Assembly: GCA_002482565.1 (NCBI GenBank)
Contig: DLGG01000197.1
Span: 1-9,639 of the forward strand
DNA length: 9,639 nucleotides
Reading direction: 5' to 3'
Source of the DNA: Solidesulfovibrio magneticus
GTDB taxonomy: Bacteria; Desulfobacterota; Desulfovibrionia; Desulfovibrionales; Desulfovibrionaceae
Positions 1 to 5,786 of the stretch are shown here, piece by piece. The notes under the pieces are model-generated. The model saw only the letters and a list, made by a program, of their open reading frames with translations. It was not told the DNA's origin and did not search any database. The translations under genes were made by a program, and so were the position numbers. Position 1 is the stretch's first letter; every line of letters starts with the position of its first letter.

Positions 1-113
1 GCGGCCAGCTCCACCAGCTCGGCCAGGGTGCTCGCGGACAGGGGCGCGGCGTGGGGACAGACTCCCGGCGTGACGCCCCGACAGGTTTCGAGTATGACGA
101 CTTCCGCAGTCAT
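1..113 (-). CDS. N-terminal fragment of an unidentified protein, cut by the window edge
   Basis: Only the first 37 codons are inside the window; the frame is open to position 1. The ATG at 113-111 is preceded by AAAGGA (125-120) with a 6-nt spacer, which fixes the start. The peptide begins MTAEVVILETCRGVTPGVCP and has two cysteines (residues 11 and 19), the second in a CPHA context. There is no signal peptide or membrane segment in the visible part. The cysteines could ligate a metal or Fe-S centre, but two residues are too few to claim that, and I do not recognise the family. The gene diverges from the Crp/Fnr regulator across a 116-bp intergenic region holding an FNR-like palindrome, so it is a candidate target of that regulator. 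The existence of a gene is fairly sure; its function is unknown. Confidence 0.6.
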   Translation of the reverse strand, partial: MTAEVVILETCRGVTPGVCPHAAPLSASTLAELVELA

Positions 114-189
114 GGCGCATCCTTTGGCGGTTTTTTACCGTTTTAGGGAAGAGGGTACGGCCAGGGTGACAGGGGTCGCCCGGCCGCGC

Positions 190-205
190 CTTGACTTACG
201 TCAAG
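190..205. promoter_or_regulatory. FNR/HcpR-like operator palindrome
   Basis: The sequence CTTGACTTACGTCAAG is a perfect 6-4-6 inverted repeat. Its TTGAC-N4-GTCAA core has the geometry of Crp/Fnr-family sites (FNR itself uses TTGAT-N4-ATCAA). It sits between the divergent partial gene and the Crp/Fnr gene, centred 32.5 bp upstream of the regulator's GTG. The regulator has the E-x-x-S-R recognition helix that reads TTGA half-sites in FNR, so autoregulation is a reasonable inference. The centre is too close to the regulator's start codon for class II activation of that gene. Confidence 0.65.
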
Positions 206-229
206 CGGCGTCAACAGGGAGGAGCAGTC

Positions 230-955
230 GTGGACACCATTCAGGCCGTGGCCGACATCAGTCTGTTTTCCGGGCTTGGCCCCAAGGAGCTGGCCGCCGT
301 GGCCGCCGTGGCCGAGGTGCGGCGCTATGGGCGCGGGCAGGACATCTTTTTTTCCGGCGATCCGGCCGAGGGGTTTTTCTCCGTGGCCTCGGGCAAGGTG
401 CGCATCTACCAGACGTCGCTGGCCGGCAAGGAGCACATCATCCACGTGTTCGGCCCGGGCGAGGTGTTCGCCGAGGTGGCGGTCTTTGCCGGCGGCGTCT
501 ATCCGGCCAACGCCCAGGCCATGGAAGAGGGCGATTATCTCTTTTTCCCGCGTGAACGCTTCCGCAAGCTGTTGGCCGACGACCCGGACCTGGCGCTGAC
601 CATGCTGGGGCTGCTCTCCATCCGCCTGCGCCAGCTGGTGCGAAAGCTTGAGGACCTGAGCCTTCGCGAAGTGCCGGCGCGCCTGGCCTCCCATCTGCTG
701 CTGCTTGGCGCGCAAAGCAAAAAACGCGTGCTGCCCCTGGACCTGCCCAAGGGCCAGCTGGCCGCTTACCTCGGCACCATCCCCGAAACCCTGTCCCGGG
801 TGCTGCGCCGCTTCGTGGACGAGGGACTCATCAGCCTGTCTGGCAGCTCGGTGGAGATTCTCGACCCCGCCCGCCTGGAAGCCCTGGCCGGCGCGCCTGC
901 GGCGGCGGGGGCGGCGTTTGGGGAGAAGATGCCTCCGGCGGCCGGGAGGGGGTAA
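230..955 (+). CDS. Crp/Fnr-family transcriptional regulator, HcpR-like
   Basis: This 241-residue DNA-binding regulator has the two Crp/Fnr domains. The N-terminal cyclic-nucleotide-binding-like beta roll (about residues 10-125) contains the FGPGEVFAEV glycine/glutamate turn. A dimerisation helix (about 120-145) leads to a winged helix-turn-helix (about 150-212). The recognition helix region IPETLSRVLRRF carries the FNR-type E186, S189 and R190. I see no cysteine, so an FNR-type Fe-S cluster is excluded; heme or another ligand is possible. The sequence resembles Desulfovibrio HcpR regulators of nitrosative-stress genes, but that assignment is from memory. I chose GTG at 230 because GGGAGGAG lies just upstream; an in-frame TTG at 191 would lie inside the operator palindrome. 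The Ala/Gly/Pro-rich tail after residue 220 is poorly conserved in character. Its stop codon lies inside a GC-rich hairpin. Confidence 0.9.
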   Translation: MDTIQAVADISLFSGLGPKELAAVAAVAEVRRYGRGQDIFFSGDPAEGFFSVASGKVRIYQTSLAGKEHIIHVFGPGEVFAEVAVFAGGVYPANAQAMEEGDYLFFPRERFRKLLADDPDLALTMLGLLSIRLRQLVRKLEDLSLREVPARLASHLLLLGAQSKKRVLPLDLPKGQLAAYLGTIPETLSRVLRRFVDEGLISLSGSSVEILDPARLEALAGAPAAAGAAFGEKMPPAAGRG

Positions 956-980
956 CCCCCTCCCGGACCCTCCCTGAGGG
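944..980. terminator. GC-rich hairpin pair between convergent genes
   Basis: GGGAGGGGG-TAA-CCCCCTCCC (944-964) is a perfect 9-bp inverted repeat whose 3-nt loop is the stop codon of the Crp/Fnr gene. A second small hairpin, CCCTC-CCT-GAGGG (968-980), follows at once. The pair lies in the 30-bp gap where the regulator and the diguanylate cyclase converge, so it could end transcripts from both sides. No T-run follows in either direction, so intrinsic termination is not certain. A pause or RNA-stability element is the alternative. Confidence 0.4.
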
Positions 981-985
981 GGGGG

Positions 986-2248
986 TCAGGAGTTGGGCAG
1001 GGGCTGGGGCAGGGGGCACTGGCTGCCGTTGGTCGAGGGGCAGCCGGCCACGGCCACGCGGTTTCGGCCGGCGTTCTTGGCCGTGTACAAGGCCGCGTCC
1101 ACCCGGGCCATGAGCTCTTCCACCGATTCCCCGGGCTTGAGCTCGGCCACGCCCAGGCTGATGCTGCCGGCGATGCCGTGGGGAAAGGGCGTGCCGGCCA
1201 CGATGAGTCGCAACTTCTCGGCCAAAAGGGCGGCGTTGCCCAGGGCCGTGTGGGGCGCGGCCACCACGAATTCCTCGCCGCCGTAGCGGAAAAGCCAATC
1301 CACGCCGCGTGTGGCCTCCATCACCCGCCGGGCCAACTCCCGCAACATGTCGTCGCCGGCTCCGTGGCCGTAGGTGTCGTTGACCACCTTGAAATGGTCT
1401 ATGTCGAACATGACCACGGACAGCGCCTCGCCATAGCGGGCGGCCCGAGCCACCTGCGTGTGCATCACCTCGTTGAATTTGAGCCGGTTGTAGGCTCCGG
1501 TCAGCTGGTCGGTGACGGCCAGTTCGGCCAGGGCGTCGTTGGCTCCCTGCAGGCGTTCCCGGTCGGCGCAGATGCGGCGCACCATGGGCCGGAAAATAAA
1601 CAGCCCCGACGCGGCCAACACGGCCATCATGCCCAGGGCGGCCCCGGTCTCCAGCCGGCGCAGGACGGTGAGCCGCGACATGGCCAACTGCTGGTAGCGT
1701 TGGATGACAAAACCCAGGTCGCGCAGCAGTTCGTTTTCGCCGTAAGCCAGCAGATTGAGAAACGCCTCGTCGGACAGGGACGGCCGGGCCGCTTCGGAGG
1801 CGGCGAAGGCCCGGGCGTTTTTGAGGAAAAGGCGCATCCCCCGGTCCAGGTCGTAGGGCGGCTTGAAGTAGATGTCGCGCAGGTCCGGGGCGGCGGCGGC
1901 CAGGGAGGCGGGATCGTCGAGATCGGCCAGCAGGCGCTGGTGGTTGACCTCCAGGGCGGCAAGGGCTTGTCCCAGCCGGGCCTTGATGTCGCGCCGGGTT
2001 TCGTCGTTGTCGGCGGCGGCCAGAAGCAGGCACTGGGCCAGCACGCGCTGGGTGAGCAGCCGCTGGGAGCCGGACACGGCGGTGACGGCGGCGGCGCGGT
2101 CCACGGCGGCCATGATGTGGCGAAAGAGCACATAGGAGCAAAGGGCCAGGACGGCGGCCAGGGCCAAAGCGATGAGATAGCGCAGGGTCAGGCTGCGCTT
2201 GTAGTGCCGGTTGGCGGCGGCGATGGCGTCCTTGGCTGGAATTCCCAT
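986..2248 (-). CDS. Membrane-bound diguanylate cyclase with PilJ-type N-terminal sensor domain (GGDEF)
   Basis: This 420-residue protein is predicted to make cyclic di-GMP from two GTP at the inner membrane. A first membrane segment (about 22-42) is followed by a periplasmic region opening with SGSQRLLTQRVL (59-70), the signature of the type IV pilus/chemotaxis transducer N-terminal domain (PilJ, NIT-like). A second membrane segment (about 203-220) and a short linker lead to a complete GGDEF domain. It has DQLTGAYNR (247-255), FDIDHFKVVND (281-291) and the active-site motif GGEEF (323-327). The inhibitory-site motif RGVD (314-317) lies exactly five residues before GGEEF, so product inhibition is expected. 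The C-terminal tail is Pro-rich with two cysteines. The ATG at 2248 has no clear ribosome-binding site. The gene follows paralogue A by 84 bp on the same strand with no obvious terminator between them. The signal sensed is unknown. Confidence 0.93.
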   Translation of the reverse strand: MGIPAKDAIAAANRHYKRSLTLRYLIALALAAVLALCSYVLFRHIMAAVDRAAAVTAVSGSQRLLTQRVLAQCLLLAAADNDETRRDIKARLGQALAALEVNHQRLLADLDDPASLAAAAPDLRDIYFKPPYDLDRGMRLFLKNARAFAASEAARPSLSDEAFLNLLAYGENELLRDLGFVIQRYQQLAMSRLTVLRRLETGAALGMMAVLAASGLFIFRPMVRRICADRERLQGANDALAELAVTDQLTGAYNRLKFNEVMHTQVARAARYGEALSVVMFDIDHFKVVNDTYGHGAGDDMLRELARRVMEATRGVDWLFRYGGEEFVVAAPHTALGNAALLAEKLRLIVAGTPFPHGIAGSISLGVAELKPGESVEELMARVDAALYTAKNAGRNRVAVAGCPSTNGSQCPLPQPLPNS

Positions 2249-2332
2249 GCTTTGGCTGTAGGCCAGGGCCGGGAAATAGGCAAGGCCGGGTTCAGCGTGC
2301 GTTTTGGCGATTGGGGCTGTTCGCGGCGCATC

Positions 2333-3001
2333 CTAGCCGTAGGAGAGCATGGCCCACAGCGGGGCCAGCCGCAGGATGTCCAGGCGCGGATTGTTGGGCG
2401 ACGGGACGGCGTCGCGGTATTGGCGCGAGTATTCGAACCAGTGGAGCGTATAAAACTCCTTGTCGAAATAAAACTGTATCCGGTAGCCGTCGTCGTTGGA
2501 GCATTCTACGGTTTTGCCGTAGAGCGCCGTATGATTCAGGGACGGCGGCAAGGCTATCGTGTTCCGCCCACCTGGCGGACAAGGCAACGTGCCGGTTTCT
2601 ATCATACGGACGACTTCCATTCGGTCGTCGTAGAATTGGCGGAAATAGTATTCATAATTGTATACCCACGGAAGTCCCGGCGGGTAAAAGAGGATATAGG
2701 CGAGGTTCAGCAAAAGCGGCAAGGAGGCAAGGAACGGCGCGTAGCGGACGTTTCGGATAAACGAGCCGGCGTTTCGAAAAAAAAGCCACCATTGATACCA
2801 GAAAATGCCCGAAGCGAGGGCGTTTTGCGCTGTCTGGGGCATGCGGCAGGTCAGGACCATGTTGCAATAGGCGTACGGCGTGACGAGCGCCATGAAGATC
2901 GCCATGGCCCGCAATGCCCGCAGGCAGCGCCGCCGGGCCAGGAAGGCGGAGTGCTCCTGTGAGGTTATTTTCGCGTTCGTTGTCAATGGAACCCCGGGCA
3001 T
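2333..3001 (-). CDS. Paralogue A: small membrane protein with FLARRRCLRALR motif and soluble C-terminal domain
   Basis: From the ATG at 3001 this is 222 residues. The Arg-rich motif FLARRRCLRALR (20-31) is followed by a membrane segment (about 33-52), a second hydrophobic stretch containing WWLFFRN (about 64-77) and a third (about 89-108) ending in YPPG. The C-terminal domain contains YFRQFYDDR (119-127), shared by the whole group. Positive charges in front of the first segment, and Arg 76/Arg 83 between the second and third, suggest that the C-terminal domain is outside the cytoplasm. The C-terminus, WAMLSYG, departs from the W-x-x-[LI]-E-Y ending of the other three. The start is uncertain: a TTG at 2986, after GGGG with a 5-nt spacer, gives 217 residues, exactly the length of paralogue B, and shares GTTxCCATTGA with B's start. 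The open frame continues to 3169 but does not look like coding there. Function is not recognised. Confidence 0.75.
   Translation of the reverse strand: MPGVPLTTNAKITSQEHSAFLARRRCLRALRAMAIFMALVTPYAYCNMVLTCRMPQTAQNALASGIFWYQWWLFFRNAGSFIRNVRYAPFLASLPLLLNLAYILFYPPGLPWVYNYEYYFRQFYDDRMEVVRMIETGTLPCPPGGRNTIALPPSLNHTALYGKTVECSNDDGYRIQFYFDKEFYTLHWFEYSRQYRDAVPSPNNPRLDILRLAPLWAMLSYG
2910..2953 (-). repeat. Invariant core repeat, copy in paralogue A
   Basis: These 44 nt, encoding the HSAFLARRRCLRALR region, are identical to 3725-3768 in paralogue B. The first 35 nt match paralogue C (5602-5636) and the first 32 nt match paralogue D (6363-6394). The rest of A and B is far more diverged, so this block is unusually conserved at nucleotide level. 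It contains short inverted arms GCCCG and CGGGC. Confidence 0.8.
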
Positions 3002-3147
3002 CAGTTGTCCATTGATGTGCGATGCACTGTTTGACACCATGCGGAGTGAAGAGAGAAAACTTGTGTATGACGCGATGGTAAAAGGGTATGGCGTAACCAG
3101 GGACGTTGTGAAGAATATACTCAAATCGCTGGATTGAGGAATGTTCC

Positions 3148-3801
3148 CTAATATTCGAGAAGCGCCCATCCTGGCCCAATGCCGATGGATTTGTGCGTTC
3201 CGTCGTCATAAGTGATGTTTTCTGGGGTGAACTTCTCATTGTAGACGAACCGTGCCTTGGATGGCGGTTGGCCGTCGGCGAAGAAATAGAGCGTGAGGCC
3301 GTCTTCGTCGTTGGTGTAGCCGATGTTGCCGGACGGATAGGAGGTATGGGCAAGTGCTGGCGGGAGTTTCTCGATGCCGACGTCGAGGGTGTAGCCGGGC
3401 AGTTCACCCGATTGGACGCGTTTTATGACGTCCAGTCTATCCGTATAAAATTGTCGAAAATAGTAATCAAGATTATACCGCCATGGATCAGCATGGCGTG
3501 TTGCGATTGTCAGCGTCAGGTAAATGAGCATTGGCAGCATGGCGAGCAGCGGCGCATGTCGCATTTCCCTGATGCAGACAACCAGGGAACGCAGAAATGC
3601 CAGCACCAAGAAAGCCGTGGCGTTGAACCAGGCGAAGTTGCCGAGGTCAAAAGGCGCATGGCAGGACATTACCAGTCCGCAATAGGCGAACGGCTCATAG
3701 AGCAGCAGCGAGGCCAGAGTCGTTCGCAATGCCCGCAGGCAGCGCCGCCGGGCCAGGAAGGCGGAGTGTCCCGCAGGTGTAAGGGGCCTATGCTTTCTCA
3801 A
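3148..3801 (-). CDS. Paralogue B: small membrane protein with FLARRRCLRALR motif and soluble C-terminal domain
   Basis: This 217-residue protein has the same plan as paralogue A. The motif FLARRRCLRALR is at 15-26, hydrophobic segments at about 28-47, 58-76 and 83-101, and YYFRQFYTDRLDVIKRVQ (113-130) opens the C-terminal domain. SGELPGY (131-137) and LPPALAHTS (146-154) are shared with C and D in modified form. The protein ends WALLEY, matching the WYYLEY and WYYIEY of C and D. The start is a TTG at 3801; the frame has no ATG or GTG between it and the upstream in-frame stop, and only a weak GAG precedes it. The upstream region is AT-rich. The gene is 146 bp upstream of A on the same strand and may be co-transcribed with it. 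It diverges from the toxin pseudogene and toxin gene. Function is not recognised; immunity or an unrelated envelope role are both open. Confidence 0.75.
   Translation of the reverse strand: MRKHRPLTPAGHSAFLARRRCLRALRTTLASLLLYEPFAYCGLVMSCHAPFDLGNFAWFNATAFLVLAFLRSLVVCIREMRHAPLLAMLPMLIYLTLTIATRHADPWRYNLDYYFRQFYTDRLDVIKRVQSGELPGYTLDVGIEKLPPALAHTSYPSGNIGYTNDEDGLTLYFFADGQPPSKARFVYNEKFTPENITYDDGTHKSIGIGPGWALLEY
3725..3768 (-). repeat. Invariant core repeat, copy in paralogue B
   Basis: This block is identical over all 44 nt to 2910-2953 in paralogue A. Identity stops abruptly on both sides, where A and B differ in both DNA and protein. Short tracts of perfect identity inside otherwise diverged paralogues are typical of gene conversion or of selection on the DNA itself. 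Confidence 0.8.
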
Positions 3802-3933
3802 TGGTAACTCTGTAGAATTTAGATTTATTGGTTAGCAAAAAATATCGGTTGACACAAATAGAATTGCATGGACTTATTAGGGTGTAGAAAAGCAACTTTT
3901 TTTTCCAGAATGTGAGGTCTATTATGTCTCAGG

Positions 3934-4161
3934 ATGCGCCTGAAAGGTCAGTCTGACTTCAAACTGCAGCTGGATTATTATAGAAGCTTGAGCAGACTGG
4001 AGGCTGAGGCGACATACGCATTGTTGTGCAGGGTCAGTGCTTATGGCGTGCAGGGTGGGTAGTATCCTGAATATGGGAGCAGGGATGCGGTGTCGAGGAT
4101 TGTTCAAATTCCAGAGAGTCCTCCTGGTGTCGATGTCGACTGGAATATGATAATGGGATGA
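3934..4161 (+). pseudogene. Decayed N-terminal fragment of a type 44 toxin gene
   Basis: Reading one frame from the ATG at 3934 gives a peptide that aligns with the N-terminal region of the intact toxin downstream. RSLSRLEAEATYA matches RSLGSFEVESAFA, and after an in-frame TAG at 4060-4062 the reading resumes as VQIPESPPGVDVDWNM, matching IHIPPSPPGVDIDWNI of the toxin. The frame then ends at TGA 4159-4161, just before the part that would carry the toxin signature. The toxin domain itself is absent, so this looks like a relic pre-toxin segment left by duplication or cassette replacement. The remaining sequence from 3802 to 4253 is AT-rich and holds no other gene I can see. Confidence 0.6.
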
Positions 4162-4253
4162 CGGGCTTGGCGAAATGTTGACGGAACAGTAAGTTTATAG
4201 ATTTGTTATAGTGTAGTGTCGGTGATTTATAAGATCTTCAAAATGGAGTGTCT

Positions 4254-4952
4254 ATGCCCCGTGAGCCGCGCGAATTGGAAGTAGAATGGTCTTTGCGATC
4301 ACAGCTTTCCCGGAGCCTGGGGAGCTTTGAAGTCGAATCCGCTTTTGCGATCCAAAATAAGGTACAAGGCAGAAACATTGACTCGTCGTATGGCACGTTT
4401 AGTAGATATCCATTAAAATATGATCCTATCCATATACCGCCATCGCCTCCAGGCGTTGACATTGATTGGAATATTCGCAGAGCCTTGGTAAGCGTAAGCA
4501 ATGCCTGGTTTATTGAGCGCCTCGCTCCAGGTGGTGAAATGGATTACAAATTGCTGGGGCGTCAAGGAATGTATGAAGATTTCGGCAACTTCAATTATGG
4601 AGCTGTTGCTTTAGCATTCGGATTCTCAGAGAATGCAGCATTGCGAGCAGCTGGTTTGGTTCAAACTATTGTTGATACAGCTAGGAAGCTTGGCAAGGAT
4701 GACGTCACAGGTGCTGCTGTTTATGGATTGCATCATTCGGTGGATTTCTTGGGCCAACCACCCTACGGCGATCAGGAGAGAGATCAGGAAATGATAAAAA
4801 ATGGGTTTAGGTATTTTAGGGAGGTGTTTGTAAAAAAGACGTCCGTGGGTGAAATGCTCCGTGACCTGGATACTATCCGACCTATCGTCGAAGGAGAGGA
4901 GTGGGAGAGCGTTGGTCGGCTTCCGTCAAGAGTCATAGAGACACTGCATTGA
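4254..4952 (+). CDS. Orphan polymorphic toxin type 44 (Ntox44-like) domain protein
   Basis: This 232-residue protein carries the signature I associate with polymorphic toxin type 44 (bacterial toxin 44), usually found at the C-terminal tip of Rhs and other secreted polymorphic toxins. The visible motifs are GGEMDYK (93-99), YEDFGNFNYGA (107-117) and PYGDQERDQEMI (170-181). The molecular activity of this family is, to my knowledge, not firmly established. The N-terminal part (1-85) includes SPPGVDIDWNI, also present in the upstream pseudogene. There is no signal peptide, membrane segment, PAAR or Rhs core, so the export route is not encoded here. ATG 4254 is preferred over GTG 4248 because GGAG (4245-4248) lies 5 nt before it. 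The gene is AT-richer than its flanks, suggesting acquisition by transfer. It converges on paralogue C and has no downstream same-strand immunity gene. Confidence 0.8.
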   Translation: MPREPRELEVEWSLRSQLSRSLGSFEVESAFAIQNKVQGRNIDSSYGTFSRYPLKYDPIHIPPSPPGVDIDWNIRRALVSVSNAWFIERLAPGGEMDYKLLGRQGMYEDFGNFNYGAVALAFGFSENAALRAAGLVQTIVDTARKLGKDDVTGAAVYGLHHSVDFLGQPPYGDQERDQEMIKNGFRYFREVFVKKTSVGEMLRDLDTIRPIVEGEEWESVGRLPSRVIETLH

Positions 4953-5021
4953 TGAGTTTTGATTGCAGAATGGCGTTCTGGTGTGCTCTTTGTGGAGCAT
5001 CTTAGTGCGTAATTTGTGAGA

Positions 5022-5705
5022 TCAATATTCGAGATAGTACCACTGCGGCACCATGAAATCCATGTATTTGTAGTCTTCCTGGGGAGGTGAATGGTCTTTG
5101 CTATATTTATTGTTAAAGGCAAAGCCTTGGTATGTTTCCAAGACATTCCAGGAAGTATAAAAAAAAATGGTGTAGCCATTGTCTCCCCGGGTGTAGGAAA
5201 CACGCCCGAATGGAAGCGATGTATGCGCATAAGCTTCTGGCAAGGCAACGTTGCCTTCACGTGGCGTAAATCCCGGGAAATCGCCGTTCTCAATGTGTTT
5301 GATCACGGCTAGGCGGTCATCCAGGAACTGGTTGAAGTAGGTGTCGCGACGGATTTTCCAGGCTTGGCCGGGGGGATAAACGACGACAAAGACCACGTTG
5401 ACGAGCAGCGGCAGCACGGCCAGGAGCGGTGTGAACCAGATGTTTCGCAACAACGCAAAAACGTTGCGGAAAAACATCCACCATTCGTAAAGAAGGATCA
5501 GGTCGGGCAGGCCACGCTGCCATTCCGGCGGCATATGGCAGCAGAGCAGGAAGCCGAAATAGCAAAAAGGCGTGACCACGACGATGAACGCCAAGGTGCG
5601 CCGCAATGCCCGCAGGCAGCGCCGCCGGGCCAGGAATCGGCGCTTGGCGCGTCGGGCGGCGGGGGTATCGGCTGTCGCGTCGGCCATGGCCAAGGCGCGT
5701 ATCAC
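5022..5705 (-). CDS. Paralogue C: small membrane protein, tandem copy of D
   Basis: From GTG 5705 this is 227 residues; an ATG at codon 7 (5687) is an equal alternative, and neither has a clear ribosome-binding site. The basic N-terminus carries FLARRRCLRALR (24-35). Hydrophobic segments follow at about 38-56, 67-78 and 91-112, the last ending YPPG. Arg 80 and Arg 87 between the second and third segments suggest that this loop is cytoplasmic and the C-terminal domain (about 115-227) periplasmic. That domain has YFNQFLDDRLAVIKHIENG (123-141), DFPGF, ALPEAYAHTS and a strand-rich stretch YTIFFYTSWNVLETYQGFAF. It ends WYYLEY. I count about 7 differences from D in residues 1-127 but about 25 in the last 100. 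The gene converges on the toxin gene. No known family function is recognised. Confidence 0.78.
   Translation of the reverse strand: MIRALAMADATADTPAARRAKRRFLARRRCLRALRRTLAFIVVVTPFCYFGFLLCCHMPPEWQRGLPDLILLYEWWMFFRNVFALLRNIWFTPLLAVLPLLVNVVFVVVYPPGQAWKIRRDTYFNQFLDDRLAVIKHIENGDFPGFTPREGNVALPEAYAHTSLPFGRVSYTRGDNGYTIFFYTSWNVLETYQGFAFNNKYSKDHSPPQEDYKYMDFMVPQWYYLEY
5602..5636 (-). repeat. Invariant core repeat, copy in paralogue C
   Basis: This 35-nt block is identical to the first 35 nt of the core in paralogues A (2910-2944) and B (3725-3759). It encodes FLARRRCLRALR. Sequence on either side differs from A and B. Confidence 0.8.
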
Positions 5706-5755
5706 GTTACCGATGGGTGCGCCAGGGGCGGCGGCGTCAGTCCCTCATGGTCCAT

Positions 5756-5786
5756 ATTATGCCAAGTCCGCAATTTGTGGAGTCAA
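5756..5786 (-). promoter_or_regulatory. Possible sigma70-type promoter for paralogue C
   Basis: On the minus strand TTGACT (5786-5781) and CATAAT (5761-5756) are each five-of-six matches to the consensus hexamers, with a 19-bp spacer, longer than ideal. The -35 lies at the stop codon of paralogue D, within the duplicated unit, and the -10 lies in the unique spacer between the units. If used, it gives a leader of roughly 40 nt before GTG 5705. Confidence 0.35.

Larger units (their letters stand above)
5004..5728 (-). repeat. Tandem duplication, unit 1 (contains paralogue C)
   Basis: This 725-bp unit aligns without net gaps to 5765-6489 at a constant offset of 761 bp. It runs from just downstream of the stop codon of paralogue C to about 20 bp upstream of its start. 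The two units are separated by a 36-bp spacer. Flanking sequence outside the units is unrelated apart from a short GGCGGCGT-type string. Confidence 0.85.

Noticed and set aside
2248..2283. Promoter-like TTGCCT and TACAGC hexamers, 17 bp apart, that would give a leaderless transcript for the diguanylate cyclase
   Set aside because: Hexamer matches are only four and three of six, too weak in GC-rich DNA to list as a promoter, although the lack of a ribosome-binding site keeps the idea open.
1178..2962. Very long plus-strand open frame (594 codons) opposite the diguanylate cyclase and paralogue A
   Set aside because: It is Gly/Gln/His/Val-rich with no domain and mirrors the codon structure of the two real minus-strand genes.
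3002..3169. Extended N-terminus of paralogue A up to an upstream start at 3169
   Set aside because: The extra 56 residues have no counterpart in B, C or D, overlap the end of B, and read as low-quality Ser/Thr-rich sequence.
4984..4999. Small hairpin TGCTC-TTTGTG-GAGCA after the toxin gene as a terminator
   Set aside because: The stem is only 5 bp and is followed by no real T-run, so it is not sufficient to call.
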